Origin: Acidiphilium multivorum AIU301
GTDB taxonomy: Bacteria > Pseudomonadota > Alphaproteobacteria > Acetobacterales > Acetobacteraceae
Reading direction: 5' to 3'
NCBI RefSeq assembly: GCF_000202835.1
Contig: NC_015186.1
Location: 1 to 64,000 of the forward strand
DNA length: 64,000 nt
Shown: positions 43,270 to 52,058 of the stretch, in pieces
Layout of the letters: each line of letters opens with the position of its first letter
Position numbering within the stretch: the stretch's first letter is position 1
Translations under genes and position numbers: made by a program
The notes under the pieces: generated by a model
What the model saw: only the letters and a program-made list of their open reading frames with translations
Databases searched by the model: none
What the model was told of the DNA's origin: nothing

Positions 43270-44481
43270 ATGGCATCGATCAGACTGACCGACACCGCGA
43301 TACGGAAGGCGATACAAGAAGCTTGTGACGCCGGAACACGCATCGAGTTGACAGACATCACAACCCCCGGACTTCGAATTCGAGTGAATCGTGACGGTGG
43401 CGCGGCCTGGTCCGTCATGACCCGAGACCAGACCGGACGAAACAGACGTTTCAGCCTCGGTGAGTTTCCTACAGTTGGAATCTCGCAAGCTAGGGAACAG
43501 GCTGGCATCACAAAACACAAAGTCCGTCATGACGGCGTTGATCCCGTTGCGGAGAAGCGGGCGGCCCGGCAACAGGCCGAAGCAGAGAAAAATGCGGAAC
43601 CGGAAATGACGCTGATCGACCTTGTTCGGCTCTGGGGCCAGCAAACCGGATCGGACAAGCGGCGGGCATGGATAGACCGGCACAGGCGAATTTCTGACGT
43701 ATTCAAAACATTGGCCGACCGGCCTGCAAAGGGGTTGACCAGCGAGCAGATACAGATCGTTGCCGATGGCTGGCCATCCCCATCGTCAGCAGCCGCTGCC
43801 GTCAGATATCTGCGTCCAATCCTGAAATGGGGAGCAAAACGGAAATACGTTTCAGCCGAAGCGGCCTTGATCGAGCCGACCAGGAAGCCGGAGAAGCGGG
43901 GAAGATATCTGTCAAAACCGGAATTGGCTGCGGTCGTTCCATATCTCCGGCAAAATGCGGAGCGATCGACCCGTGCCGCCGTGATGCTGCTCTTATTATA
44001 TACGGCAACCCGTCTCAACGAAGCGGTGCAGGCGGTATGGGCCGAATTCGATCTTGAGGCCGACCAGCCGACCTGGACGATCCCCGGTGAGAGGATAAAG
44101 AACACCAGGCCGGGGAAACAAAAGAGCGATCATGTCATCCCACTTCCCCGGCAGACCGCCGAATTTCTCCGGTCGATCCGGAAGGGGCGGACAACAGGAT
44201 TTGTGTTCGCCGGGCCAAAAGGCGGGTTACCATCGAAATGGGACTGGTTCAGCAAGAAAGTTATGGCGGAGACTGGAACCAGCGGTTGGACCAGGCATGA
44301 CCTGCGGCGGACGGCGGCAACCTGGATGGGCGAGTTGGGCATTCCACCTCATGTCACCGAAGCCGTCCTGAACCACGCGGATATCCACTCAAACTTGTCC
44401 GGTGTCTATAATAAGTCTCGATACAGCACACAGGCTAAGCTCGCCCTCGAAGTATGGTCAGATTTTTTGGATGGGGTTTGA
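43270..44481 (+). CDS. Tyrosine-type site-specific integrase (P4-like)
   Basis: Predicted recombinase of 403 residues that integrates the element at the tRNA-Lys. It has an N-terminal DUF4102-like arm-binding domain (RIRVNRDGGAAWSVMTRDQT, GEFPTVGISQARE). A core-binding region and the catalytic domain follow. Catalytic residues seen are R248 (TATRLNEA), H343 and R346 (TRHDLRR), H369 (VLNHADIHS) and Y380 (GVYNKS). The ATG at 43270 has AGGAGG eight bases upstream, so I prefer it over 43228. The gene looks intact. Confidence 0.93.
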   Translation: MASIRLTDTAIRKAIQEACDAGTRIELTDITTPGLRIRVNRDGGAAWSVMTRDQTGRNRRFSLGEFPTVGISQAREQAGITKHKVRHDGVDPVAEKRAARQQAEAEKNAEPEMTLIDLVRLWGQQTGSDKRRAWIDRHRRISDVFKTLADRPAKGLTSEQIQIVADGWPSPSSAAAAVRYLRPILKWGAKRKYVSAEAALIEPTRKPEKRGRYLSKPELAAVVPYLRQNAERSTRAAVMLLLLYTATRLNEAVQAVWAEFDLEADQPTWTIPGERIKNTRPGKQKSDHVIPLPRQTAEFLRSIRKGRTTGFVFAGPKGGLPSKWDWFSKKVMAETGTSGWTRHDLRRTAATWMGELGIPPHVTEAVLNHADIHSNLSGVYNKSRYSTQAKLALEVWSDFLDGV

Positions 44482-45133
44482 CGAAATCACATGGGGTGTT
44501 CAGGTCTTGGCGAATCGCTGGAACCTCAGATTGAGATAATGGCGGACCCGTCATGCGATCAGGTGTCGTAGCTGAGGGATATCTACGATGTGATCCACAG
44601 CTATTCCGATCATCAGATATTGGGTCGGCTTCATTCGACCTGATAGGGCTGCGGTAAGCCAAGCGGTACCACCAACTCAGGCATCTTGGCCTTTTTAAGG
44701 ATGGCAAGCCCCGCCTCAGAAGCACGGAGCGAAAAATCGCATGGTTCATCCAGAATGAGAATGCTCACAAAATTGTGAATACGAGACAAGCCCAAAAATA
44801 GGGCATTGGTGATATTAAGTCACTTGATTGAAATTGAAGAAGCTTGGCATGATCATCGTCGGTATGAGTATGCGACTATTTAATACGGGTGTTTGGCGAT
44901 GTGGCATATTGCAGCCGGCCGCCTTAGCCGCTCAAGACTGTGCGAAACGCAGACTCCGTCATAGAGAGTGGCAATGACGCCTGATTTAGCAGCAAGGCAG
45001 CGAAAACGATGGCGGGAGCTTGGGTTAAGCTTGGTTTGTACTGCCAGCTTACCTCTGGACGGCGTGAGGCCACGCCAGGATGACATCTAATCACGCCTCA
45101 GAACTGAATATCCTAGAGGGAGGGGTGAACGAT
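44482..45133. other. Mostly noncoding island stretch
   Basis: About 650 bases with no convincing complete gene. One short minus-strand ORF that reads like real protein is listed separately (44631-44795). A 68-aa minus-strand ORF near 44880-45086 has no recognisable motif. This may be a decayed cargo region. Confidence 0.5.
44631..44795 (-). pseudogene. Possible gene remnant (54 codons, TTG start)
   Basis: In the minus strand, a 54-codon frame ending at 44631 reads LGLSRIHNFVSILILDEPCD and continues through a hydrophobic-polar pattern to PLGLPQPYQVE. It looks like the C-terminal end of a folded protein, not random translation. It opens only 8 codons after an in-frame stop and has no ATG at its start. 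I do not recognise the family. A remnant or a short gene are both possible. Confidence 0.25.
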
Positions 45134-45925
45134 ATGGATTGGCCGGCGGCAAACCACATAACCGAAGTGTGCCCGGATGGCGCGACTGGCCGCCTGTTCA
45201 CTTATGATGCTGTTGTTGGTTTAGCCCAGCCGGAGAGCAGATGGTTCGCCGATGCATTCCACGGCTTCCTGCAAATTGTCGATGAAGACGGTTTTCCCTG
45301 TCTGTTCGCTAAAAAATCACTAAAGGACAAATCTCCCCTGTTCCTGTTTTGCGAGCCCTGCGTCGGCGAAGAAGGGATGGAACTCCATGCCGGATTGTTA
45401 CGGTACACCCGGTTTGTCAGGGACACGGTTGTTGTCAAGCGGCTATACACCCCCCTGATCGTGTTCTTTCATCAAGCATATACGGCGATGGCTGTCTCAC
45501 CACATTCGGCAGCCTGGCAGGCTTTACAGTGGGCACATGACAGGGACTCTGACCCCTGGCCGTGGGATGTGCCCCTTGATCCGGAAGATCCGAACTGGTC
45601 ATATTGTTTCGGCGGCGTGCAGCTGTTCATTAATATCAGTTGTGCAACCCATAGTATCATCAAAAGCCGAAATCTCGGACGATACCTGACGTTGATCATC
45701 AACCCACGACAAAACTTTGACGTTGTGGCGAATGGCGAGACCAGAAGTGGGCGCCTGATCAGGGAGAAGATCAGGCAGCGTTCCGGAGTTTACAACGGCG
45801 GATATATACCTCCCGAACTTGGATCATATGGCGACCCAAACAAGAAAGAGTGGCGGCAATATCAGCTGTCCGAGCCTGGGCACAACGCGCCCGAAGCATG
45901 TCCATTCAAGGTGAAGACAGGTTAA
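45134..45925 (+). CDS. YqcI/YcgG family protein (putative heme-dependent N-oxygenase)
   Basis: A 263-residue protein matching the YqcI/YcgG pattern. The order is WFADAFHGFLQIVDEDGFPC (about residue 37), then FFHQAYTA, the WPWDVPLDPEDPNWSYCFGG block, THSIIKSRNLGRYLTLIINP with PRQNFD, and the C-terminal ELGSYGDPNKKEWRQYQLSE. Characterised members (DcsA of D-cycloserine biosynthesis, the GntA guanitoxin enzyme) are heme enzymes that hydroxylate guanidino nitrogens. The substrate here is unknown. The ATG at 45134 follows a strong AGGGAGGGG site; an ATG at 45080 lacks one. A LysE exporter gene begins one base after its stop. Confidence 0.85.
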   Translation: MDWPAANHITEVCPDGATGRLFTYDAVVGLAQPESRWFADAFHGFLQIVDEDGFPCLFAKKSLKDKSPLFLFCEPCVGEEGMELHAGLLRYTRFVRDTVVVKRLYTPLIVFFHQAYTAMAVSPHSAAWQALQWAHDRDSDPWPWDVPLDPEDPNWSYCFGGVQLFINISCATHSIIKSRNLGRYLTLIINPRQNFDVVANGETRSGRLIREKIRQRSGVYNGGYIPPELGSYGDPNKKEWRQYQLSEPGHNAPEACPFKVKTG

Positions 45926-45926
45926 A

Positions 45927-46574
45927 GTGAACATCCATTTGGGAGTTTTATCGGTCTATATCGTTACGGTTATCACGATGATAGCGGTTCCGGGACCGGT
46001 GGTCATACTGGTAACAGGTGCCGGGTTGTCAGGTGGGTGGGCAAGAGCGTTTCGAACAATCATAGGAACCAACGCGGCCTCGCTGGTGATGATCGCCCTA
46101 TCGGCGTTGATCATCAAAGGAATTTTTGATGTCAATCAAACGATATTCGATATCTTAAAGTTGTTTGGTGCGATCTACATTGGATATGTAGGGCTCTCAA
46201 TCATTAGGGAAGCATATCATTCCGATTTGGTTGATATGGCATTTTCAAAAAAATTAGGTGGGATTCGTCGAGGGTTCTCACTGGCGATATCCAATCCGAA
46301 AGATATCATATTTTTTTCTTCGTTTTTCCCGCAGTTTATCGATGTAACGTCAAATAAAAATGCCAGCCTAGGTATTTTAACTGTCGTCTGGATCCTCCTT
46401 GATTTCACCACACTCATGACCGTGTATTTCACAATTTCCAGAGTGGCCAGGCCATCATCGAATGCGGTGATGCTAAAAATTGCCGGCAGCCTACTGGTTC
46501 TGATTGCCATCATCGGCGCCACGGTCTCAATTGCGGCTCTCCTGGGCGATGCCAGCTTGTCTAGTCGCCTGTGA
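45927..46574 (+). CDS. LysE/RhtB family amino-acid exporter
   Basis: A 215-residue inner-membrane protein with about six hydrophobic helices. It has the family N-terminus (VYIVTVITMIAVPGPVVILV, with the conserved PGP), ARAFRTIIGTNAASLVM, and IYIGYVGLSIIREA followed by GGIRRGFSLAISNPKDIIFF. LysE relatives export basic or other amino acids. A GTG start one base after the N-oxygenase stop implies co-translation. The C-terminus lies at the edge of the IS5-family element, and the last one or two codons may come from the IS. Confidence 0.88.
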   Translation: MNIHLGVLSVYIVTVITMIAVPGPVVILVTGAGLSGGWARAFRTIIGTNAASLVMIALSALIIKGIFDVNQTIFDILKLFGAIYIGYVGLSIIREAYHSDLVDMAFSKKLGGIRRGFSLAISNPKDIIFFSSFFPQFIDVTSNKNASLGILTVVWILLDFTTLMTVYFTISRVARPSSNAVMLKIAGSLLVLIAIIGATVSIAALLGDASLSSRL

Positions 46575-48072
46575 ACTATGAGATCTGGCGGTGGGCGAAG
46601 CCGAGGCTTGGTGAGCGGTTTGGGGCAGAGAGCCATGCGAGGAGGGCACAAAGAAGCCTGATCAGCCATCTGCGGAGGAGGCGGAGGTTGTGGCCGGCGC
46701 CGGCGAGGACGGCGTTGATGGCATCACCGTCGACGCCGAGCAGGAAGTTTCGCCCCAGATGGCCATCGGTCTTCATGTGGCCGATGACGGGTTCGATGGC
46801 TGTGCGTCGGCGCAACTCGCGGCGAATGGTGGAGGTGATGCCGCGTTTCTGGCGGGAGATGAAGATCCTTCTGCCCTCGGCTTCGACGCCGTGGCCGCGA
46901 TAGCCGCGGTCGACATAGGCGCGGGCGACGGCAACGCCGGTGATCCGCTCGACCTGCTCGATCTGGCCGGCCAGGGTGTGGCCGTCATAGGGATTTCCCG
47001 ACTGGCTCTGCATGCCGAGAACGAACTGACCGCCGGGTGCAGCGCCGTTGGTGGTGGCGATGGAGATCTTCACGCCGAATTCGAAGCGCGTCCTGGCCTT
47101 GCCCTTGCCGATGCACTCCACCTCAGGCGCGTGCAGGGAATAGAGCTTGTCGGCACCGCGGTCGGAGCGCTTCTGGCGAAGCAGGCGATTGATCAGGCCC
47201 AGCGTTTCGGCGAACGTGGCCTTCGCTTCAGCGTTGCCTGCGATCTTGCGGGTGATGTCACGAGCCAGCCGGCCCAGCCAGGTTCGCAGCTTGCGCACGC
47301 GAGCCTCGGCCTCGCGGCGTTTGCCACCATGGTGCAGGCGCGCCGCCTCCTGCCTGGCGTAGCGCGCGACCCGGCGATACGACTGGCGCAGCGTGATACC
47401 GTGCTTGCGCGCCATGCGGGCGAGTGTCTCGATGCCGCTGTGCAGGAGCTTGCTGTCGGTCGGATGCGTCACGGCCTTTGGCTGGACCGTGGTATCGATG
47501 GTGACCCGCTCGTAGTGCTTCTCCGCCACGGCCCCACCCCGCTCGGCGGCCGCCAGCGTCTCGGCGAGCAGGGCCTCCATCCGCTCCGCCCCGATCCGCT
47601 TGCGCCAGCGCGTCATCGAGGATCGGTCAAGGGGCAGCGTGTGCTGGAAATGCGTCTCGCCGCAGAATGCCTGGACATACGGACTGTCGAGATAGCGCGC
47701 GCAGATCGCTTCGTCGGACAGCCCATCCATGTGCTTGAGAAGATGCAGCGCCACCATCAGGCGGGTCGGCAGCGCCGGACGTCCTGCCGCCTCGGCGTAG
47801 AGTGCGCCAAAGCGTTCCTCGAAGACCCGCCAGTCGATCAGCCGGGCCAGCCGCGTCAGGGGATGCCGCTGGTCGATGATGTTCTCCAGCCGCGAGCGGA
47901 ACAGTTCGAGATCATCCTGCGAGGCATTCAGCTTCGGCGGCATTCTTTCCTCCACGCCAAACGCATGATGTTCGGCATCAAAGGGAGAGAATCACGATCG
48001 CGACCACCGCGCAACGCTCCAACGGTTTTGCAAGGTTTTTCCACTCAGGTCGCCCAGATCTTGCAAATCCCA
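46570..48072 (-). mobile_element. IS5-family insertion sequence (ends approximate)
   Basis: About 1.5 kb around an intact transposase. Candidate terminal inverted repeats are TGTGAACTATGAGATCTGG at the left (46570) and TGGGATTTGCAAGATCTGG at the right (reading inward from 48072), which share an AGATCTGG core. I could not find matching target duplications, so the ends are tentative. A CTAG at 46560-46563, the type of target this family uses, lies just outside the left end. Confidence 0.65.
46576..47943 (-). CDS. IS5/IS1182-type transposase
   Basis: DDE transposase of about 455 residues. The N-terminal DUF772-like region reads LARLIDWRVFEERFGALYAE and PALPTRLMVALHLLKHMDGL. A first catalytic Asp appears in YERVTIDTTVQPKAV, a second in VARAYVDRGYRGHG, and a Glu in RTAIEPVIGHMKTDGHLGRN. 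The ATG at 47943 follows GGAGGA; a GTG four codons upstream is the alternative. The reading frame is uninterrupted, so the element may be active. Confidence 0.92.
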   Translation of the reverse strand: MPPKLNASQDDLELFRSRLENIIDQRHPLTRLARLIDWRVFEERFGALYAEAAGRPALPTRLMVALHLLKHMDGLSDEAICARYLDSPYVQAFCGETHFQHTLPLDRSSMTRWRKRIGAERMEALLAETLAAAERGGAVAEKHYERVTIDTTVQPKAVTHPTDSKLLHSGIETLARMARKHGITLRQSYRRVARYARQEAARLHHGGKRREAEARVRKLRTWLGRLARDITRKIAGNAEAKATFAETLGLINRLLRQKRSDRGADKLYSLHAPEVECIGKGKARTRFEFGVKISIATTNGAAPGGQFVLGMQSQSGNPYDGHTLAGQIEQVERITGVAVARAYVDRGYRGHGVEAEGRRIFISRQKRGITSTIRRELRRRTAIEPVIGHMKTDGHLGRNFLLGVDGDAINAVLAGAGHNLRLLRRWLIRLLCALLAWLSAPNRSPSLGFAHRQIS

Positions 48073-48161
48073 ATATTGCCCGCCGCTAAGCTGAAGTTTT
48101 CACTAATCTGAATGCAATTTCCCTGTATTTATCGATAAACTTTCTGATCTGATTTTGACGC

Positions 48162-49178
48162 TTACTGGACACGCATGGGGGCGATCCCGATCAGGTCGAA
48201 GGCGGCGGCTTGCAGCGGTGTGGGATTTGCCAGGGTGGTGAAGGTGGCGTTCGGCGCCTTGGGCAGGGCTGCGGTGTTCAGGGTCTGGGTCGCGAGATGG
48301 GCCATCAGATCGGTAAAGCTTGAAATCGGCAGGTTCTGGTCGTTGCGGCGTCGCCCGCGCTTGCGATCGGCGGCCGGGGATGTCGATGCGGGGGCAACCG
48401 GCGATGAGCGTTCAGCCTCGGCCCCAGGCCGGTCGTGATCCTGGAACAGCAGAGGCTTGAGGGCGTCGCGCAGATGCCACTCGACGTAATAGGCCATCAT
48501 GCAGAGAAAGACGTGGGCACGCACCCGCGGTGAGAGCCAGTGATGCACCGGGCGGATCGCGAGATCGACCGATTTGAGGGTCCGGAACGCCCGTTCCACC
48601 CGCGAAAGGTCCTTGTAGGCTGACACGGCTTCGGTCTCGCTCATGACGTCCGCGCTCACACTGGTGCGGATGACATAGATGCCGTCGAGGGCCGCCTCGC
48701 GTGCGATGCTGGCGGCGTTGCGCTGGAAATCGAAGCGGCTGGCGGTGATGGTGAGATCGAAATGCTTGGCCATCTTGCGCTGGTTGATCACAGCGCCCAC
48801 CGCCAGCCCGATCGCGGCCTCGCCATGAAGGGGGGCGCGTTTGCGCCGTGTGGCATCCCGGATCCGCGCCAGTTCCGTCTCGGTGGCCGCCAGCAGCGCC
48901 TCGCGCTTGCGCCGTCGTTCGGTCGCCAGGGCGGCGTTGCGACAGGCGATCAGCCGCTCGCCCGGATAATCGGGCGACGTGATCGCGGCGATATCGCGCT
49001 CGTCGAACAGCGACATCTGCAGCGGTCCCTCGGCAAGATCCTGGATCTGCCCCGCGCGCAGGCAGCTGATCCAGTCCAGCCCCGCCGGTTTGATCGTCTC
49101 GCGGATGCGCGCCGTGGTGATCATCCCGCGATCACCCACCAGGACGACGCGCTCGAGATGGAACCGCCGCTTGAGTTT
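48162..49178 (-). pseudogene. IS1634-type transposase, C-terminal fragment
   Basis: About 339 codons of an IS1634 (IS4-superfamily) transposase. KLKRRFHLERVVLVGDRGMI is the conserved middle with a catalytic Asp, and EAVSAYKDLSRVERAFRTLK carries the YREK-type signature. RAHVFLCMMAYYVEWHLRDA and a C-terminal tail follow. Its upstream part is replaced at 49178 by the end of an IS21 element; the apparent start codon at 49241 is IS21 sequence. The matching N-terminal piece lies across the IS21 element at 51751-52058. Confidence 0.88.
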
Positions 49179-49296
49179 GTACGCGGCGGTGGAAAAGTAG
49201 GCCATGTAGCGGCGGCATAATGCTGCTGCGTGGCGGGGCAAAAACCGGCCACTTGTAGAGTTGCCTCTTTCGGAATGGAGGGAGAGGCGACGGGGG

Positions 49297-50796
49297 ATGT
49301 ATTCGGTGGAGGTTTATGCGGCGGTTCGGCAATTTGTGTTTGTCGAGGGGCGGAGCCGGCGGGAGGCTGCGCGTGTTTTTGGTCTGAACCGGGAGACGGT
49401 GGCGAAGATCTGCCGGTTCTCTGTGCCTCCAGGATATCGGCGCGAGCGGCCTGCTGCGAAGCCGAAGCTTGGGCCTTTCATTCCGGTGATCGACGCGATC
49501 CTGGAGGCTGATCGGGGGGCGCCGGTGAAGCAGCGTCACACGGCGCGGCGGATATTTGAGCGTCTGCGCGACGAGCACGGCTATACGGGCGGCTACACGG
49601 TGGTGAAGGATTACGTCCGGCCGGCCCGGCTGCGGCTTCGCGAGGCATTCGTGCCGCTGTCTCATCCGCCAGGGCATGCGCAGGTAGATTTTGGCCAGTG
49701 CATCGGCTTCATCGGCGGTGTGCGGACGGTGATGCACGTCTTCTGCATGGACTTGCCGCACTCGGATGCCCCGTTCGTGAAGGCATATCCGGCGGAGACG
49801 ACGGAGGCGTTTCTGGACGGCCACGTGTCGGCCTTTGCCTTCTTTGGCGGGGTGCCGCTGTCGATCCTCTACGACAACACGAAGCTGGCGGTGGCGCGGA
49901 TTCTTGGCGATGGCCAACGGACGCGGACGCGCGCCTTCACGGAGTTGATCAGCCACTACCTGTTCAGGGACCGGTTTGGCCGCCCTGGCAAAGGTAACGA
50001 CAAGGGGAAAGTCGAGGGTCTGGTGAAGTATACGCAGCGGCGCTTCATGACGCCGCTGCCGCATGCGGTGAGCTTCGATGCCCTGAACGCGGCGCTGGAA
50101 GCGCGCTGTCTGGCGCGGCAGGATGAGCATGCCGGACGCCATGAAGAGACGATTGGCGAGCGGTTGCTGCGCGACCTCGCGGCATTGAGGGTGTTGCCGG
50201 CGGGACCGTTCGAGCCCTGCGAGAAGAAGCCGGCGCGGGTCTCGTCGACGGCGCTGGTCCGCTACCGGATGAACGACTACTCGGTGCCGGCGAGCTATGC
50301 CTTCCGGGACGTATTGGTCAAAGGTTTCGTCGATCGGGTGCTGGTCGTGGCCGGGGCTGAGGTCATCGCCCGCCACGAGCGGGTGTATGGCCGCGGCGAG
50401 TTCATCTTCGATCCGCTGCATTATCTGGCGCTGATCGAGCAGAAGCCTGGGGCGCTGGATCAGGCGGCCCCCTTGCAGAACTGGGCTCTGCCGGAAGGGT
50501 TTCAGAGGATCCGGCGACTCCTGGAGGCGCGGATGGGGAACCGTGGGAAGCGGGAGTTCATCCAGATCCTGCGGCTGATGGAGGTGTTTCCGGAGACGGT
50601 GGTCTCGACCGCGGTGAATGATGCGATGCGGCTTGGCGCGATCGGTTTTGACGCGGTCAAGCAGCTGGTTCTGGCACGGGTCGAGCAACGGCCGGCACAG
50701 CTGGACCTGACGCGCTATCCCTATCTGCCGGCGGCGCATGTGCGGATGACCTCTGCCGCGGATTATGGCGTCCTGCTGAGCCGAGACGCGGCATGA
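49297..50796 (+). CDS. istA: IS21 transposase IstA
   Basis: DDE transposase of 499 residues. It starts MYSVEVYAAVRQFVFVEGRS, followed by a helix-turn-helix (SRREAARVFGLNRETVAKIC). The catalytic core has a first Asp in AQVDFGQCIGFI, a second Asp in SILYDNTKLAV and a Glu in DKGKVEGLVKYTQRR. The ATG at 49297 with an upstream GGGAGAGG-like stretch is favoured over TTG 49261, because IstA proteins begin at this MYS. It overlaps istB by four bases (ATGA). Confidence 0.93.
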   Translation: MYSVEVYAAVRQFVFVEGRSRREAARVFGLNRETVAKICRFSVPPGYRRERPAAKPKLGPFIPVIDAILEADRGAPVKQRHTARRIFERLRDEHGYTGGYTVVKDYVRPARLRLREAFVPLSHPPGHAQVDFGQCIGFIGGVRTVMHVFCMDLPHSDAPFVKAYPAETTEAFLDGHVSAFAFFGGVPLSILYDNTKLAVARILGDGQRTRTRAFTELISHYLFRDRFGRPGKGNDKGKVEGLVKYTQRRFMTPLPHAVSFDALNAALEARCLARQDEHAGRHEETIGERLLRDLAALRVLPAGPFEPCEKKPARVSSTALVRYRMNDYSVPASYAFRDVLVKGFVDRVLVVAGAEVIARHERVYGRGEFIFDPLHYLALIEQKPGALDQAAPLQNWALPEGFQRIRRLLEARMGNRGKREFIQILRLMEVFPETVVSTAVNDAMRLGAIGFDAVKQLVLARVEQRPAQLDLTRYPYLPAAHVRMTSAADYGVLLSRDAA

Positions 50797-51620
50797 GCGG
50801 GGCGATCGAGACGCCGCAGGTGCTGCTGGCGCATCATCTGAAGGCGTTGAAGCTGCCGACCTTCCTGCGCGAATATGCCAAGGTCGCTGCCGAGTGCGCG
50901 AAGGATCGCGCGGATCATCCGAAATTCCTGCTGCGGCTGGCGGAGCTGGAACTGCTCGATCGCGAACGCCGGCTGGTGGAGCGGCGGATCCGTGCGGCGC
51001 ACTTCCCGGCGGTCAAAAGCCTCGATACCTTCGACTTCACCGCGATCCCGTCGCTGAACAAGATGCTGGTGCTCGATCTGGCGCGCTGCGACTACATCAA
51101 CGCCCACGACAACATCATCGCTCTCGGGAATTCCGGCACCGGCAAGACGCATGTCGCCCTGGCTCTTGGTCTGGCGGCCTGCCAGCGCGGACTGTCCGTG
51201 GGGTTCATGACGGCGGCTGGCCTGGTGCACCAGCTGATGGAGGCACGGGACGAGCGCCGTTTGCTGAGACTGCAGGCGCAGCTTGCCAGTCTCAAACTCC
51301 TGATCATCGATGAACTGGGTTACGTGCCGTTGTCGCAGACCGGTGCAGAATTGCTGTTCGAGGTATTCAGCCAGCGGCACGAGCGCGGCTCGACCATCGT
51401 CACCTCGAACCTGCCCTTCGAGGATTGGACGAGCGTCTTTGGCGCCGAACGGCTGACCGGCGCGCTGCTCGACCGTCTCACGCACCACGTCCAGATCCTG
51501 GAGATGAACGGTGAAAGCTACCGCCTGAAGCAATCCCGCGCCCGGCGCCGGAAGGGTATCGAAAAGGCCGGTGACGACCTGCCTCATGATCCAGAGACCG
51601 GCGAAATCAACGACAGCTGA
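50793..51620 (+). CDS. istB: IS21 helper ATPase IstB
   Basis: AAA+ ATPase of 275 residues that assists IstA, related to DnaC. The P-loop is in IIALGNSGTGKTHVALALGL, the Walker B in LKLLIIDELGYVPLSQTGAE and the sensor region in STIVTSNLPFEDWTSVFG, with LLDRLTHHVQILEMNGESYR near the C-terminus. The overlap with istA implies coupled translation. The frame is intact. Confidence 0.95.
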   Translation: MSGAIETPQVLLAHHLKALKLPTFLREYAKVAAECAKDRADHPKFLLRLAELELLDRERRLVERRIRAAHFPAVKSLDTFDFTAIPSLNKMLVLDLARCDYINAHDNIIALGNSGTGKTHVALALGLAACQRGLSVGFMTAAGLVHQLMEARDERRLLRLQAQLASLKLLIIDELGYVPLSQTGAELLFEVFSQRHERGSTIVTSNLPFEDWTSVFGAERLTGALLDRLTHHVQILEMNGESYRLKQSRARRRKGIEKAGDDLPHDPETGEINDS

Positions 51621-51641
51621 TACCCACCGCCAAGCAGGCTG

Positions 51642-51683
51642 CGGATATGAGAACGGCCCCTGCAGGGGCCGTTCTCATATCCG
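51642..51683. repeat. 42-bp perfect palindrome after istB
   Basis: Two 21-base arms, CGGATATGAGAACGGCCCCTG and its exact complement, meet with no spacer at 51662/51663. It lies 21 bases after the istB stop and before the right-end repeats of the IS21 element. As RNA it would form a very stable hairpin. There is no T tract on either side. Confidence 0.93.
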
Positions 51684-51750
51684 TCACGTCACAATCCAGT
51701 GGCCGGCTTTTACGCCGCCACGCCGGCCTGGTTTTGATCCGCCGTTGACA

Positions 51751-52058
51751 GCCAGGGCGAGATTGCGCTCGCGCGACGCCCTCCGGCCCAGCAGGCGGGG
51801 AAGCTCAAGCTTGCGCATCATCCCGAGTGCCGCCGCCACATGACCGTGCGGCAGCGAGCGCCGGATCTCGAGCGCCTGATCGGCACCCCCGACCACCGCG
51901 CCACCCGCGAGAAGCGCACGCAGCCCATCGATCAGTTCCGGCGGCATCTGGCTCAGATTGGCGATGGTGCGTTTATGAACCTTGCGACCCTCGCGGAAAC
52001 TCTCCCGCAACAGCACGGCCGGCGCCGATCGGCCATTCGGAACCACGTCGATGAACAT
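51751..52058 (-). pseudogene. IS1634-type transposase, N-terminal fragment
   Basis: About 103 codons of an IS1634-type transposase start: MFIDVVPNGRSAPAVLLRES, then FREGRKVHKRTIANLSQMPP, ALRALLAGG, and a last recognisable part RRASRERNLALAV. Translation then runs into the IS21 right end, and the frame stays open to 51684 by chance. Combined with the C-terminal fragment the total is about 442 codons, shorter than the ~550-600 usual for this family. Confidence 0.85.

Larger units (their letters stand above)
49178..51750 (+). mobile_element. Complete IS21-family insertion sequence
   Basis: 2,573 bp bounded by TGT (49178) and ACA (51750). The left end TGTACGCGGCGGTGGAAAAG and the inverted right end TGTCAACGGCGGATCAAAAC match in pattern. 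Each end has a second internal copy of the GGCGG-N3-AAAA-GGCC motif (49185-49209 and 49232-49258 at left; 51721-51743 and 51698-51719 at right). This is the multiple terminal-repeat layout of IS21. It encodes IstA and IstB intact. Flanking bases (GAGTT versus GCCAG) do not form a target duplication. Confidence 0.88.

Noticed and set aside
46560-48075. CTAG target duplication for the IS5-type element
   Set aside because: A CTAG is present on the left (46560) but I found only CTAA-type tetramers on the right, so the duplication is not demonstrated.
46690-48111. Plus-strand ORF of 473 codons opposite the IS5-type transposase
   Set aside because: The minus-strand frame has a full transposase; this is its shadow.
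49132-50739. Minus-strand ORF of 535 codons opposite istA
   Set aside because: IstA motifs are complete on the plus strand; the opposite frame has no recognisable domain.
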